Source: CAVZAB01 sp963773155
GTDB taxonomy: Bacteria > Pseudomonadota > Alphaproteobacteria > Rhizobiales > Beijerinckiaceae
DNA: 64,000 nt
Direction of reading: 5' to 3'
Assembly: GCA_963773155.1 (NCBI GenBank)
Contig: CAVZAB010000025.1
Coordinates: 245,413-309,412 of the forward strand
Under the pieces are notes generated by a model, which was not told where the DNA came from, made no database searches, and saw only the letters and a list, made by a program, of their open reading frames with translations. Both the position numbers and the translations under genes were made by a program. Positions 1 through 7,969 of the stretch are shown piece by piece. The number at the start of each line of letters is the position of its first letter. Positions within the stretch are counted from its first letter, which is position 1.

Positions 1-1544
1 TCATCTGGTGGTTTAGCACAGGGGTCATCATCTATCTCGATGGCTTGCCGAGGCACACGTTCCGCTGGAGTTTGATGGGCGCAACGCTCGTTGCTGTTGC
101 CGCCTTCTATGGCCTGTCGACCAGCAGCGGCACCACGAGTGTGAGATCGGCCTACGAGGCCTTCACTTGCGGGTTGCTCGCCTGGAGCTGGCTCGAAATC
201 ACGTTTTACATGGGCTTTGTGACCGGCCCTCGCAAAGAGCCATGCGCCGAGGGTTGTCGAGGGTGGCGACATTTTGGTCACGCCATAGAAACAAGCCTTT
301 ACCATGAGCTTGCTATTCTGGCCGGCGCACTTCTTGTTGTGCTGGTTACTCGCTCACAGCCTAACCAAATCGGCTGTTGGACCTTTATTGTTTTGTGGTG
401 GATGCATCAAAGCGCCAAGCTAAACGTATTTCTCGGTGTGCCAAATCTCAATGAAGAATTCTTTCCCGAGCACATGCAATATCTGCGACGCTTTCTGACC
501 AAAAAGCCGATAAATCTGCTGTTTCCACTATCTGTCACGGTGTCGACTGTTATTGCCGTGCTCCTCGCCCAACAAGCCTTGCGGGCCGATGCATCAGATT
601 TCCACAGATCCGGTTACACGTTTCTCACCACATTAATGGGCCTTGCCATATTGGAGCATTGGTTTCTTGTCCTCCCGCTGCCGACTGCCGCCCTATGGCA
701 CTGGGGCCTCAAATCGCGCCCGGCTTTGAAACCTTTCGATGTCGATATAGCTGCGGGTTTTCTAGGCTCGGGCAAGACGACTTTTCTGCACCGCATGCTG
801 AGTTCGGTTGACCCCAATGTGAGAACGGTCGCTCTTGTCAACGATTTCAGCGAACTCGGTGTCGATGGCGCATTGTTGCGTGGTCGCGGTGCCGATGTCG
901 TCGAACTTCCCAATGGCTGCATTTGTTGTTCGTTGAAGAAAGACCTGACACAAAGCCTGAAGGACATTGTTGCCAAATGGTCGCCCGAACGAGTCTTTAT
1001 AGAGCCGAGCGGCGTCGCCGATGTCGGCTCCCTTGTGAATGTGCTGCACCAACCCGGTATAGCGCCCTTGGTGAGGACATTGCGGACTCACACTGTAATC
1101 GATGCCGGTGCATTTCTGCGTGACTACGAGCGCTTGCCCGACCATTTCGAAGCTCAGGCGGATCTAGCCAGCGAATTTATTCTCAATAAGACTGACATAA
1201 TATCGGCAGCCGAATTGCAGGCAGTCGCTTCGACGCTTAGAGCGCTCAATCCGCGCTCGGCGATAGTGCCATGCGTCTATGGTGTGGTGGACAAACATTT
1301 GCAAGACAGGTTGAAGGAACTTCGAGATCCCGTCGCAGAGAGCTCAAGCCTACGAGCGTCCCAGGCCGGCAATACTTGCACGCCTGATGGTAAGGCGCAT
1401 GCACATGGACACAGCCATCCCGCAAATATCCGTCGCGCGAGATTTTCGAAGGCCAATGAGGAAATCGCCGGCAATTTCCAGCTCGATCATACGATTGGTC
1501 TTGGCCTCGAAATCTTGGAGCGCTCATTTGAACGGCCCGTGTGA
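1..1544 (+). CDS. puhE: PuhE (photosynthetic complex assembly) fused to COG0523/CobW GTPase, 5' partial
   Basis: The reading frame is open from the window edge: codons from base 3 encode IWWFSTGVIIYLDGLPRHTF, which looks like the PuhE (DUF3623) N-terminus, so the TTG at 45 is not the true start. The first ~235 residues form a multi-spanning membrane domain with PuhE hallmarks (GFVTGPR, LYHELA, AKLNVFLGVPNLNEEF, INLLFPLSVT). With no stop the frame runs into a G3E-family GTPase: Walker A GFLGSGKTT near residue 245, LPNGCICCSLKKDL with the metal-binding CxCC, EPSGVAD, NKTD, and a His-rich HAHGHSH stretch near 455. PuhE helps assemble or maintain reaction-centre/LH1 complexes; COG0523 proteins deliver metals such as Zn, Co or Fe. 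The frame stops at 1544, before the usual CobW C-terminal domain, which continues in another frame (next entry). hemA follows, matching the usual puhE-hemA order. Normal PuhE is a stand-alone protein, so the fusion is the oddity here. Confidence 0.85.
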   Translation, partial: IWWFSTGVIIYLDGLPRHTFRWSLMGATLVAVAAFYGLSTSSGTTSVRSAYEAFTCGLLAWSWLEITFYMGFVTGPRKEPCAEGCRGWRHFGHAIETSLYHELAILAGALLVVLVTRSQPNQIGCWTFIVLWWMHQSAKLNVFLGVPNLNEEFFPEHMQYLRRFLTKKPINLLFPLSVTVSTVIAVLLAQQALRADASDFHRSGYTFLTTLMGLAILEHWFLVLPLPTAALWHWGLKSRPALKPFDVDIAAGFLGSGKTTFLHRMLSSVDPNVRTVALVNDFSELGVDGALLRGRGADVVELPNGCICCSLKKDLTQSLKDIVAKWSPERVFIEPSGVADVGSLVNVLHQPGIAPLVRTLRTHTVIDAGAFLRDYERLPDHFEAQADLASEFILNKTDIISAAELQAVASTLRALNPRSAIVPCVYGVVDKHLQDRLKELRDPVAESSSLRASQAGNTCTPDGKAHAHGHSHPANIRRARFSKANEEIAGNFQLDHTIGLGLEILERSFERPV

Positions 1545-1794
1545 CCCGCAGGATCTTCGGGGGCTGCTGGAGGCGATCGTCGGCGGATCCTACGGTGATG
1601 TGGAGCGGGTCAAGGGAATTGTGCCGGCTGGTGAGGGATGGATTCATTTCGATGTCGCGGGCGGCCGTTCGAACTTGGCCGCATTTGCGCCGCGGGATCG
1701 CGAAGTCGGACGGGTAATGGCGATTGGCCGAACTATCGACACAATGCGGCTACAGGCGGCCTTTAATGCTTGCCTGGTCGCGCCGACGGGATGA
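1520..1794 (+). pseudogene. Out-of-frame C-terminal domain of the CobW-type GTPase
   Basis: In the frame one base on from the puhE-cobW frame, the sequence after about 1520 reads GPCDPQDLRGLLEAIVGG, then VERVKGIV and WIHFDV. This is the normal start of a CobW C-terminal domain (the family pattern is P-D-x-x-x-L-x-x-L-L followed by a conserved K-G). It runs to a TGA at 1794 with an LQAAFNACL ending. The two halves join between roughly 1520 and 1545, implying a +1 indel. Both sides look well conserved, which suggests a recent mutation, a sequencing or assembly error, or a recoding event rather than an old pseudogene. Confidence 0.7.
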
Positions 1795-1902
1795 GGCGGC
1801 ATTGCAAGCGGTAACAGAAAGTTTGTCACTTGCCGCTAGGAAGGGTTTTGTTAGCTTCGATCGATAGGCGTGCTTTCGAATTTTGATGGGCTGGAGGCGA
1901 TG

Positions 1903-3114
1903 ATGAATTTTGAGGCATTCTTCGAAGATCAGCTCGCCGGGCTTCGCGCGGAAGGCCGTTACAGAGTGTTCGCTGATCTGGAACGCCAGTCCGGCAGTTT
2001 CCCGCGGGCGACCCATCACCGCGGCGGTGATCGAGCGAATGTAACGGTCTGGTGTTCAAACGATTATCTCGGCATGGGACAGAATGCTTCAGTTATCGCT
2101 GCCATGCACGAGGCAATCGACCGGTGCGGTGCCGGGGCGGGGGGCACGCGAAATATTTCTGGAACCAACCATTGTCACGTTCTCCTCGAGCGTGAATTGG
2201 CGGATTTGCATGGTAAGCAAGCTGCATTGCTCTTCACCTCCGGGTATGTGTCGAATTGGGCGGCGCTTAGCACTTTGGCGTCGAAGATTCCGGGCTGCAT
2301 CGTTCTATCGGATGCGGGTAACCACGCGTCAATGATCGAAGGTATCCGCCACAGCCGGGCTGAGCGGCATATTTTTGCCCATAATGATCCGCGGGATCTT
2401 GACCGCAAACTGAGATCGCTGGATCCGAAGGCACCGAAATTGGTGGCATTTGAATCGGTCTATTCGATGGACGGTGACATTTCGCCGATCGCGGAAATCT
2501 GCGAAGTTGCGGACGCGCATGGTGCAATGACCTATCTCGATGAGGTTCACGCGGTCGGCCTTTACGGCGCACGCGGCGGGGGAATCGCTGAGAGAGAGGG
2601 CTTATGTCATCGAATTAGTGTAATCGAAGGAACGCTTGGCAAGGCTTTCGCCGTAATGGGTGGCTACATAGCGGCCTCCAATGCCCTTTGCGATTTTGTG
2701 CGAAGCTTTGCGTCGGGATTTATATTCACGACTGCGCTGCCGCCGGCAGTGGCGGCCGGCGCAACGGCAAGTATCCGACATTTGAAATCGAGTTCGGCCG
2801 AGAGAATCCGGCATCAGGACCGCGTCGCCAAGGTCAGACGACGACTTGATGCGGCGGGCATTCCTCACTTGCACAATCCCAGCCATATCGTCCCAGTTAT
2901 GGTGCGTGAGCCGGTGCTTTGTAAGCAGATCAGCGACATGCTCCTCGATCAATACCAAATCTATGTTCAGCCGATCAATTATCCGACAGTGCCTCGGGGC
3001 ACCGAGCGGCTGCGTATTACGCCGTCACCACTTCACACAGATCAGGACATAGAAGAACTCATCGCTGCCCTGTCGCAAATTTGGTGCGAAATCGGGTTGA
3101 AGAAAGCGGCCTAG
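1903..3114 (+). CDS. hemA: 5-aminolevulinate synthase
   Basis: This PLP enzyme condenses glycine and succinyl-CoA to 5-aminolevulinate, the first committed step of tetrapyrrole synthesis in alphaproteobacteria (Shemin pathway). The 403-residue length fits the family. Visible signatures are WCSNDYLGMGQ, GAGAGGTRNISGTNHCH, the cofactor segment YLDEVHAVGLYG and the PLP-lysine motif EGTLGKAFAVMGGYI. The start at 1903 gives the canonical MNFEAFFEDQL N-terminus and sits just after a GGAGG at 1893; an in-frame ATG at 1900 and a TTG/GTG further up are less likely. Its place directly after puhE is standard for purple-bacterial photosynthesis clusters and suggests a phototrophy-linked ALAS copy. The 5' neighbour is the broken GTPase domain, about 108 nt upstream. 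Confidence 0.95.
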   Translation: MNFEAFFEDQLAGLRAEGRYRVFADLERQSGSFPRATHHRGGDRANVTVWCSNDYLGMGQNASVIAAMHEAIDRCGAGAGGTRNISGTNHCHVLLERELADLHGKQAALLFTSGYVSNWAALSTLASKIPGCIVLSDAGNHASMIEGIRHSRAERHIFAHNDPRDLDRKLRSLDPKAPKLVAFESVYSMDGDISPIAEICEVADAHGAMTYLDEVHAVGLYGARGGGIAEREGLCHRISVIEGTLGKAFAVMGGYIAASNALCDFVRSFASGFIFTTALPPAVAAGATASIRHLKSSSAERIRHQDRVAKVRRRLDAAGIPHLHNPSHIVPVMVREPVLCKQISDMLLDQYQIYVQPINYPTVPRGTERLRITPSPLHTDQDIEELIAALSQIWCEIGLKKAA

Positions 3115-3181
3115 TTCAGTACGACCTCGGTCTGAGCGTTGCGCATCGGCCGTCAAGGGCACTCAGAATTCCTTGAAGGCG

Positions 3182-3334
3182 GTGACAAATTATTGGCGGC
3201 GCTGCCTGGCATGGATACCAATGGTAGGTTTTGCCCTCATTGACTTGCTACTGCTCGCATTTCTCTTCTGGCAATTATATGAGCTGAGGCGAGAGCGCTC
3301 GGCAGCCGACAAGGACCGCAAGCCGAGAGAATAG
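3182..3334 (+). CDS. Putative 50-residue single-span membrane protein between hemA and crtC
   Basis: A GTG at 3182, preceded by CTTGAAGGCG (AAGG as a possible ribosome site), opens a 50-codon frame ending in TAG at 3332-3334. It reads MTNYWRRCLAWIPMVGFALI, then a strongly hydrophobic DLLLLAFLFW segment, then a charged tail rich in Arg, Glu and Lys (YELRRERSAADKDRK). The positive N-terminus, single membrane helix and charged tail are typical of small membrane proteins. An internal ATG at 3221 would give 37 residues. It lies downstream of hemA and converges on crtC. I do not recognise a family. The coding call rests on composition and position only. Confidence 0.45.
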   Translation: MTNYWRRCLAWIPMVGFALIDLLLLAFLFWQLYELRRERSAADKDRKPRE

Positions 3335-3350
3335 AGGCATAATTCGTTGA

Positions 3351-4247
3351 TCAGATACGACGCGGCATGCGGAAGGGAAGAAGAGATTGGACCCAGCGTT
3401 TGTTGAATCGATCAAGTGACAGGCTTTCGTGGATTGCGATGACACTTTCGCCCTGCAGGTCGGCGCTGATCATGGAGCGGGCGTAAAATGGTGCACTCTC
3501 CAATGTTTTTAAAACCCGCGTCGATTGGGCATTGTGCGAGCGTGTTTTGCGGTCAATTCCCCATAGAGTAGGCGGCAGCGCCGTTATTGGGGGGGGCGGG
3601 AAATCGTTGACCTCACAATTGCTGTCGAAGTGGAGGGCGAAGGAAGTGCGCTCGCCGTCGCGACGCTTAGCGTCATAGAGAACGACCGCTCCTTCGGATA
3701 GGTTCGCGCGCGACCACGTCCAATTTTGAAAGCCAGCCTCGAGCGGCTCACTGCCGGAATTCGCGTCCAAATAGGCTTCCCCCTGCCAGTTGAGCCTGGG
3801 GCATTCGAACCGCACGTCGACGCGTGCGCGGGGTGCCAAGGGCCGCCAAATATGTCGACCGGCCCCATCCAGCGCAAAATGCGCCGCCGCGAGGGTCGGT
3901 AGATTTAGCTCAAGTCTCCCCTTTAAGCGCCGCGGCAGCGGAACAGCAATTTCATCAATTTCGATCGCTAATTTGCCGTCAGTCCAAGTTAGGGCACTGG
4001 GGCCAATGACGAGGGATACGGGGCTGCGCCAAAGCGCGTTGCGGCATCGCTCGGTCATAGCCCAATGTTTGTAGCGCTTGCCATAGAGGGCAACGTTTAC
4101 CGCGCAATGATTGGCCGGATCAGACCGACCTGACCACAAATAATAGGGCGAGAACACGCTGCCGATGAAGGCGATTATTGTGAGCGCATGATCGCCGTCA
4201 TCACTTATTGCATCGATGTACCACCAGACGTAACCGCCGGCCGGCAC
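3351..4247 (-). CDS. crtC: Carotenoid 1,2-hydratase (hydroxyneurosporene synthase)
   Basis: CrtC adds water across the C-1,2 double bond of neurosporene or lycopene in the spirilloxanthin/spheroidene pathway. The segment GGYVWWYIDAISDDGDHALT followed by IIAFIGSVFSPYYLW is the conserved CrtC N-terminal block; NHCAVNVALYG and MTERCRNA follow, and the protein ends in Arg-rich residues. The GTG at 4247 shares its first base with the crtD TAG stop (TAGTG), implying translational coupling; it gives 298 residues. The frame stays open much further upstream inside crtD, and family resemblance (FDQLVPAGG) begins slightly before this GTG, so a non-canonical upstream start is possible. The gene is transcribed with crtD, divergent from crtE. 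Confidence 0.88.
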   Translation of the reverse strand: MPAGGYVWWYIDAISDDGDHALTIIAFIGSVFSPYYLWSGRSDPANHCAVNVALYGKRYKHWAMTERCRNALWRSPVSLVIGPSALTWTDGKLAIEIDEIAVPLPRRLKGRLELNLPTLAAAHFALDGAGRHIWRPLAPRARVDVRFECPRLNWQGEAYLDANSGSEPLEAGFQNWTWSRANLSEGAVVLYDAKRRDGERTSFALHFDSNCEVNDFPPPPITALPPTLWGIDRKTRSHNAQSTRVLKTLESAPFYARSMISADLQGESVIAIHESLSLDRFNKRWVQSLLPFRMPRRI

Positions 4248-5746
4248 TAATTGGTCAAACTGAAGTCCGCGAGCAGAGACGCCGCCGCCAGCCGTCCCGA
4301 TATAGCCGCCATCGGGACGCCCGGGCCGGGATGCGTGCTGCCGCCCGCCAGATACAGGCCTTTGATCCTGCTGCGCGAACCCGGGCGCGCGAAACTCGCC
4401 ATCCATCCATGCGAGGACCGACCATAGAGGGCCCCTCCGGTTGCCGGAAATAGGCGGTTGAAATCGTTCGGCGTCGTGATCACTTTTTCGCCCAGGGCGA
4501 TTCGCAAATGCAGGCCACACCTCGCCATCAGGTCGAATATCTGTTTTTCGCATTGGCTGATCTCCGCGGGCGAGAATTCCTGCCGGTCACCGGTCGCAGG
4601 AGCGTTGACGATACAAAAAAGCCGCTGCTTGCCACCGACCCGTTCAATCAAGTCCGCGGCGCGGTCCTGGGCGCAGACATAAGCGCTCGGCATGCCAGGC
4701 AGACGTTGGCGGGCGAAAATGTCCGAAAACTCCGCCGCATAGTCGGCGGAGAAGAAGACGTTGTGATGGGAGAGGGGAAAGCCGTCTGCCTCAGCAAGCA
4801 TCGCCCAGGTCACGGCTGAAAGCGACCGGGATCGGAAGGGGTAGCCGCGGGTGGCTTTGGCCGCTGAAGGCCCGAATTTGCCGGCCGGCAAAGCGGCGAT
4901 ATCGGCGTTTAGAACTACCGAATCAGCGGCGATGCGTTCGCCATTCGCAAGGACAATGCCGGCGACTTGACCCCCGGAAATAAGGACTTCGCAAACGTCC
5001 GCCTCATAGCGCAAAACCGCACCGCGGTTTTCGGCCAATTGGGCGAGCGTGGCGGCAATCCTATGCATGCCGTCTTCGACCAGCCACACTCCATCCTGTT
5101 CAACATGGGCGATCAGCATGAGCGTGGCCGGCGCTGCAAAGGGCGAAGACCCGCAATAGGTCGCATAGCGTGCGAACAATTGCCGCAGCCTCGGGTCATG
5201 GAAATGGCGACTGACTTCTCGCCACAGGGTCGTAAACGGCTTAATCCGGCCAAGCTCCAATAGCCGGGTCGGGCCGACTCGGCCGACCAAGCGTAAAGGG
5301 TCGGGACGCTGATCAAATATGAACGAGCGTTCGAGCAGATTGTAGACTTGGCGAGCCCGTTGACAGAAGGTGCGAAAGTTCCTCGCATCGGCGCCGCCCG
5401 AAAAATCGCCGATGGCCTCAACCGAGCGTTCCAAATCGGCGAATAGATCGAGCCGGGCGCCGCCCACCCAGGCATGACGGGCGAGAATATCGACCTTTTT
5501 TAGCACTAGATGGTCAGAGAGCGACGCTCCGACTTCGGCAAATATCTTTTCGAACACCCATCGCATGGTAAAGACGGTGGGCCCGGCGTCCAAACGGCTG
5601 GTGCCAATCCGGACCTGCCGCATTTTGCCGCCGGGTGTCTTGGCGCGCTCCAGCAAGACGACGTCCAGCCCGCGCGCGGCCAGCAGCAGGGCGCAAACGA
5701 GACCGCCGATCCCTGCTCCCACCACCGCGACCCGTTTGTTCCGCAC
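4247..5746 (-). CDS. crtD: Methoxyneurosporene/hydroxyneurosporene desaturase (CrtI/CrtD family)
   Basis: This FAD-dependent desaturase introduces the C-3,4 double bonds of acyclic methoxylated carotenoids. It shows the N-terminal dinucleotide fold VAVVGAGIGGLVCALLLAA, the CrtI-family PGGKMRQ, and a C-terminal LYLAGGSTHPGPGVPMAAIS signature. The GTG at 5746 (…ERHL-V-RNKRVAVV) gives 499 residues and lies just before the Rossmann fold, with GAAAGG upstream; the open frame extends to 5941, but that part overlaps the divergent crtE promoter and start and reads like non-coding sequence. Distinguishing it from CrtI (phytoene desaturase) rests on its pairing with crtC and crtF; the ~500-residue length is compatible with both. 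Confidence 0.87.
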   Translation of the reverse strand: MRNKRVAVVGAGIGGLVCALLLAARGLDVVLLERAKTPGGKMRQVRIGTSRLDAGPTVFTMRWVFEKIFAEVGASLSDHLVLKKVDILARHAWVGGARLDLFADLERSVEAIGDFSGGADARNFRTFCQRARQVYNLLERSFIFDQRPDPLRLVGRVGPTRLLELGRIKPFTTLWREVSRHFHDPRLRQLFARYATYCGSSPFAAPATLMLIAHVEQDGVWLVEDGMHRIAATLAQLAENRGAVLRYEADVCEVLISGGQVAGIVLANGERIAADSVVLNADIAALPAGKFGPSAAKATRGYPFRSRSLSAVTWAMLAEADGFPLSHHNVFFSADYAAEFSDIFARQRLPGMPSAYVCAQDRAADLIERVGGKQRLFCIVNAPATGDRQEFSPAEISQCEKQIFDLMARCGLHLRIALGEKVITTPNDFNRLFPATGGALYGRSSHGWMASFARPGSRSRIKGLYLAGGSTHPGPGVPMAAISGRLAAASLLADFSLTN

Positions 5747-5791
5747 CAGATGCCTTTCCGGCAAGAATTCCGTTGATCTCGGACAAGGTTG

Positions 5792-5809
5792 TGTCAATAT
5801 TGCATGACA
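5792..5809. promoter_or_regulatory. PpsR/CrtJ-type box between crtD and crtE
   Basis: The 18-mer TGTCAATATTGCATGACA matches the PpsR/CrtJ consensus TGT-N12-ACA exactly. It sits in the 103-nt gap between the divergent crtD start (5746) and crtE start (5850), where a repressor could control both pigment operons in response to oxygen and light. PpsR sites usually come in pairs; I see only this exact one here. A TTGACA hexamer at 5817-5822 may be part of a crtE promoter, but I could not find a convincing -10 at the right distance. Confidence 0.6.
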
Positions 5810-5849
5810 AGTCAAATTGACAACTGAAATGTACAACCGGAGGAAGGGC

Positions 5850-6719
5850 ATGGACCTGGTCAGGCGAATTGAACAAGCTCTTGGCACCGCCGTCGCCGGG
5901 GCCGAGAGCCCCCAGGCTCCTCCGCTATTGGCGTCGGCCATCCACTATGCCGTATTTCCTGGCGGAGCCCGCATCCGGCCTCGTCTATGTTTGGCGGTTG
6001 CGCGTGCCTGCGGTGATGATCGGCCGGCGCTGGCCGATGCGGCGGCGGCAGCGATCGAACTCCTGCATTGCGCCTCGCTGGTTCACGATGATCTGCCCTG
6101 TTTCGATGACGCGGAAATGCGACGTGGAAAGTTGGCGGTGCACCGAGCGTTCGGCGAACCTCTCGCCGTATTGACCGGTGATGCCCTGATTGTGCTCGCC
6201 TTTGAGACTTTGGCGAAAGGATCGGCTCTGGCGCCAAAGCGCCTGGGCGGACTCGTTTCGATCGTCGCGCGCTCGGTCGGGGCACCAACCGGCATTGTTG
6301 CGGGTCAGGCCTGGGAGTGCGAGCCCAACGTCGATCTCAGCGATTATCAGCGGGCGAAGACTGGCTCGCTCTTTGCCGCCGCAACGATTGCCGGTGCCGC
6401 GGCCGCCGGTGCTGATTTTGCGCCGTGGGAGGCGCTCGGCGAGCGCCTCGGCGAGGCCTATCAAGTCGCAGACGACTTGCACGATATTGCCGCACATGCG
6501 GATGAGCTTGGCAAGCCGGTTGGCCGGGATGCGGCGCTTGGTCGACCGAACGCGGCGGCCGAACTCGGCGTTTCTGGTGCGATAGGCCGTCTGAAACACT
6601 TGGTCAGCGCCGCTGTCGATGCGGTGCCGGCCTGTTCGGGGGCGGCGGAACTGAAAAACCTTGTGATAGCCGAATCGCGTCGCTTCTTGCCGAAAGAACT
6701 GGCGCGGCTTGCCGCGTGA
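5850..6719 (+). CDS. crtE: Geranylgeranyl diphosphate synthase
   Basis: CrtE extends farnesyl diphosphate with isopentenyl diphosphate to make C20 GGPP for carotenoids and for the bacteriochlorophyll tail. It has the two Asp-rich motifs of trans-isoprenyl diphosphate synthases: LVHDDLPCFDDAEMRRG and YQVADDLHD. At 289 residues it is family-sized. The start at 5850 follows GGAGGAAGG; an earlier in-frame ATG at 5829 and the frame start at 5817 lack such a site. It is the first gene of the long plus-strand operon; its stop overlaps the crtF GTG by 4 nt. Confidence 0.93.
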   Translation: MDLVRRIEQALGTAVAGAESPQAPPLLASAIHYAVFPGGARIRPRLCLAVARACGDDRPALADAAAAAIELLHCASLVHDDLPCFDDAEMRRGKLAVHRAFGEPLAVLTGDALIVLAFETLAKGSALAPKRLGGLVSIVARSVGAPTGIVAGQAWECEPNVDLSDYQRAKTGSLFAAATIAGAAAAGADFAPWEALGERLGEAYQVADDLHDIAAHADELGKPVGRDAALGRPNAAAELGVSGAIGRLKHLVSAAVDAVPACSGAAELKNLVIAESRRFLPKELARLAA

Positions 6720-7888
6720 CAGCCGGCGTCGGTGACGCGGCAATCAAGACCCGGACCGCTTCCTCTTGGTCCGGGCGTTGGGTCGGATTGCGCAACCGCC
6801 TGTTGGCCGACCCCAGGTTTCAGGCGCTCGCCACCCGCATGCCGCTTACACGATCGATTGCGAAGCGTCGTGCAAGAGCGCTTTTTGACCTGTGTGCAGG
6901 CTTTGTCTATTCGCAGATCCTGTTTGCATGTGTGCGCTTGGGCCTATTCGAGGCCTTGCGGGCGGGCCCACTCTCGATCGACGTCTTGGCAAGCCGGCTC
7001 GGCCTCGAGCCAGCCGCGGCTGGCCGCCTGCTGCACGCCGCCGCGGCGCTTGATCTCGTCGAACTCTTGGCACCGGAGCATTTTGCGTTAGGCGAGCTGG
7101 GCGCGGCTCTTCTCGGCAATCCCGGTATTGTCGAAATGATAGAGCATCATGGCCGGTTCTATGCCGACCTGAGCGATCCTGTCGCGCTATTGCGGGGAGA
7201 AGCCGCGCCTACACAGCTAAGCCGCTTTTGGCCATATGGGGATACCCATCAGCCCAGCGCGCTCGCCGATTGCGACACCCAATCCTATAGTGCGCTGATG
7301 TCGGCCTCGATATCGCTGATCGCCGATGACATTCTTGCGGCCTATCCCTTTTCCAGTCATCAGTGCCTTCTTGAGGTCGGGGGTGGTGAAGGGGCATTTG
7401 CCTGCGCCGCCGCCGCCCGCGTTGCCGGGCTACGGGTTCAGCTTGTTGATCTGCCGTCGGTTGCCGAGCGGGCTCAGGCGCGTTTTGAGGGTGCCGGAAT
7501 CGCCGCCCGCGCGCGTGCCTATGGCGCCGATTTTTTGCGCGATCCTTTGCCCCGGGGGGCCGATTTAGCCTCGCTTATACGAGTTGTCCATGACCACGAC
7601 GACGAAACGGTCCTGACCTTGCTGACTAGAATTCACGGGGCCCTGTCGCCTGACGGGGTTCTCCTGATTGCCGAACCAATGAGCGGGACCCGCGGCGCCG
7701 AAGCCATAAGCGACGCCTATTTCGGCTTCTATCTCCTTGCTATGGGGCATGGTCGCGCACGAACGCTGCCGGAATTTGAACGGCTTTTGACAAACGCCGG
7801 GTTTGGCGAAATCCGGAGGCTGCCGACGCGCCGTCCGATGCTCGCCGGCCTGCTGTCGGCGCGCCCAAATGGGCGTGCACATATGTAA
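6716..7888 (+). CDS. crtF: Hydroxyneurosporene/demethylspheroidene O-methyltransferase
   Basis: CrtF methylates the C-1 hydroxyl of acyclic carotenoids with S-adenosylmethionine. The N-terminal part is a winged-helix dimerisation domain (SQILFACVRLGLFEALRAG), and the SAM-binding loop CLLEVGGGEGAF lies near residue 220. DLPSVAERA and RVVHDHDDE are typical of this methyltransferase class, and the 390-residue length fits CrtF. The GTG start overlaps the crtE stop (GTGA). With crtC and crtD it points to spirilloxanthin-series carotenoids. Confidence 0.92.
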   Translation: MTAGVGDAAIKTRTASSWSGRWVGLRNRLLADPRFQALATRMPLTRSIAKRRARALFDLCAGFVYSQILFACVRLGLFEALRAGPLSIDVLASRLGLEPAAAGRLLHAAAALDLVELLAPEHFALGELGAALLGNPGIVEMIEHHGRFYADLSDPVALLRGEAAPTQLSRFWPYGDTHQPSALADCDTQSYSALMSASISLIADDILAAYPFSSHQCLLEVGGGEGAFACAAAARVAGLRVQLVDLPSVAERAQARFEGAGIAARARAYGADFLRDPLPRGADLASLIRVVHDHDDETVLTLLTRIHGALSPDGVLLIAEPMSGTRGAEAISDAYFGFYLLAMGHGRARTLPEFERLLTNAGFGEIRRLPTRRPMLAGLLSARPNGRAHM

Positions 7889-7895
7889 GATCAAC

Positions 7896-7923
7896 TTGAC
7901 GTTATATACCGTCAATGTAGTAT
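7896..7923 (+). promoter_or_regulatory. Inverted repeat with promoter-like hexamers upstream of bchC
   Basis: The 81-nt gap between crtF and bchC holds a perfect inverted repeat, TTGACG-N8-CGTCAA (7896-7915). The left arm also reads as a -35 element, with TAGTAT 16 nt downstream at 7918-7923 as a possible -10, so a regulator bound to the repeat would cover the promoter. bchC promoters in Rhodobacter are targets of CrtJ/PpsR, but the repeat does not match TGT-N12-ACA: the nearest candidate (7884-7901) ends in ACG. A different regulator or a degenerate site are both possible. Confidence 0.5.
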
Positions 7924-7969
7924 GACAGTTGTTGGCCGACGTGCCGCGCACCATTCGAAATGGGCCGAA

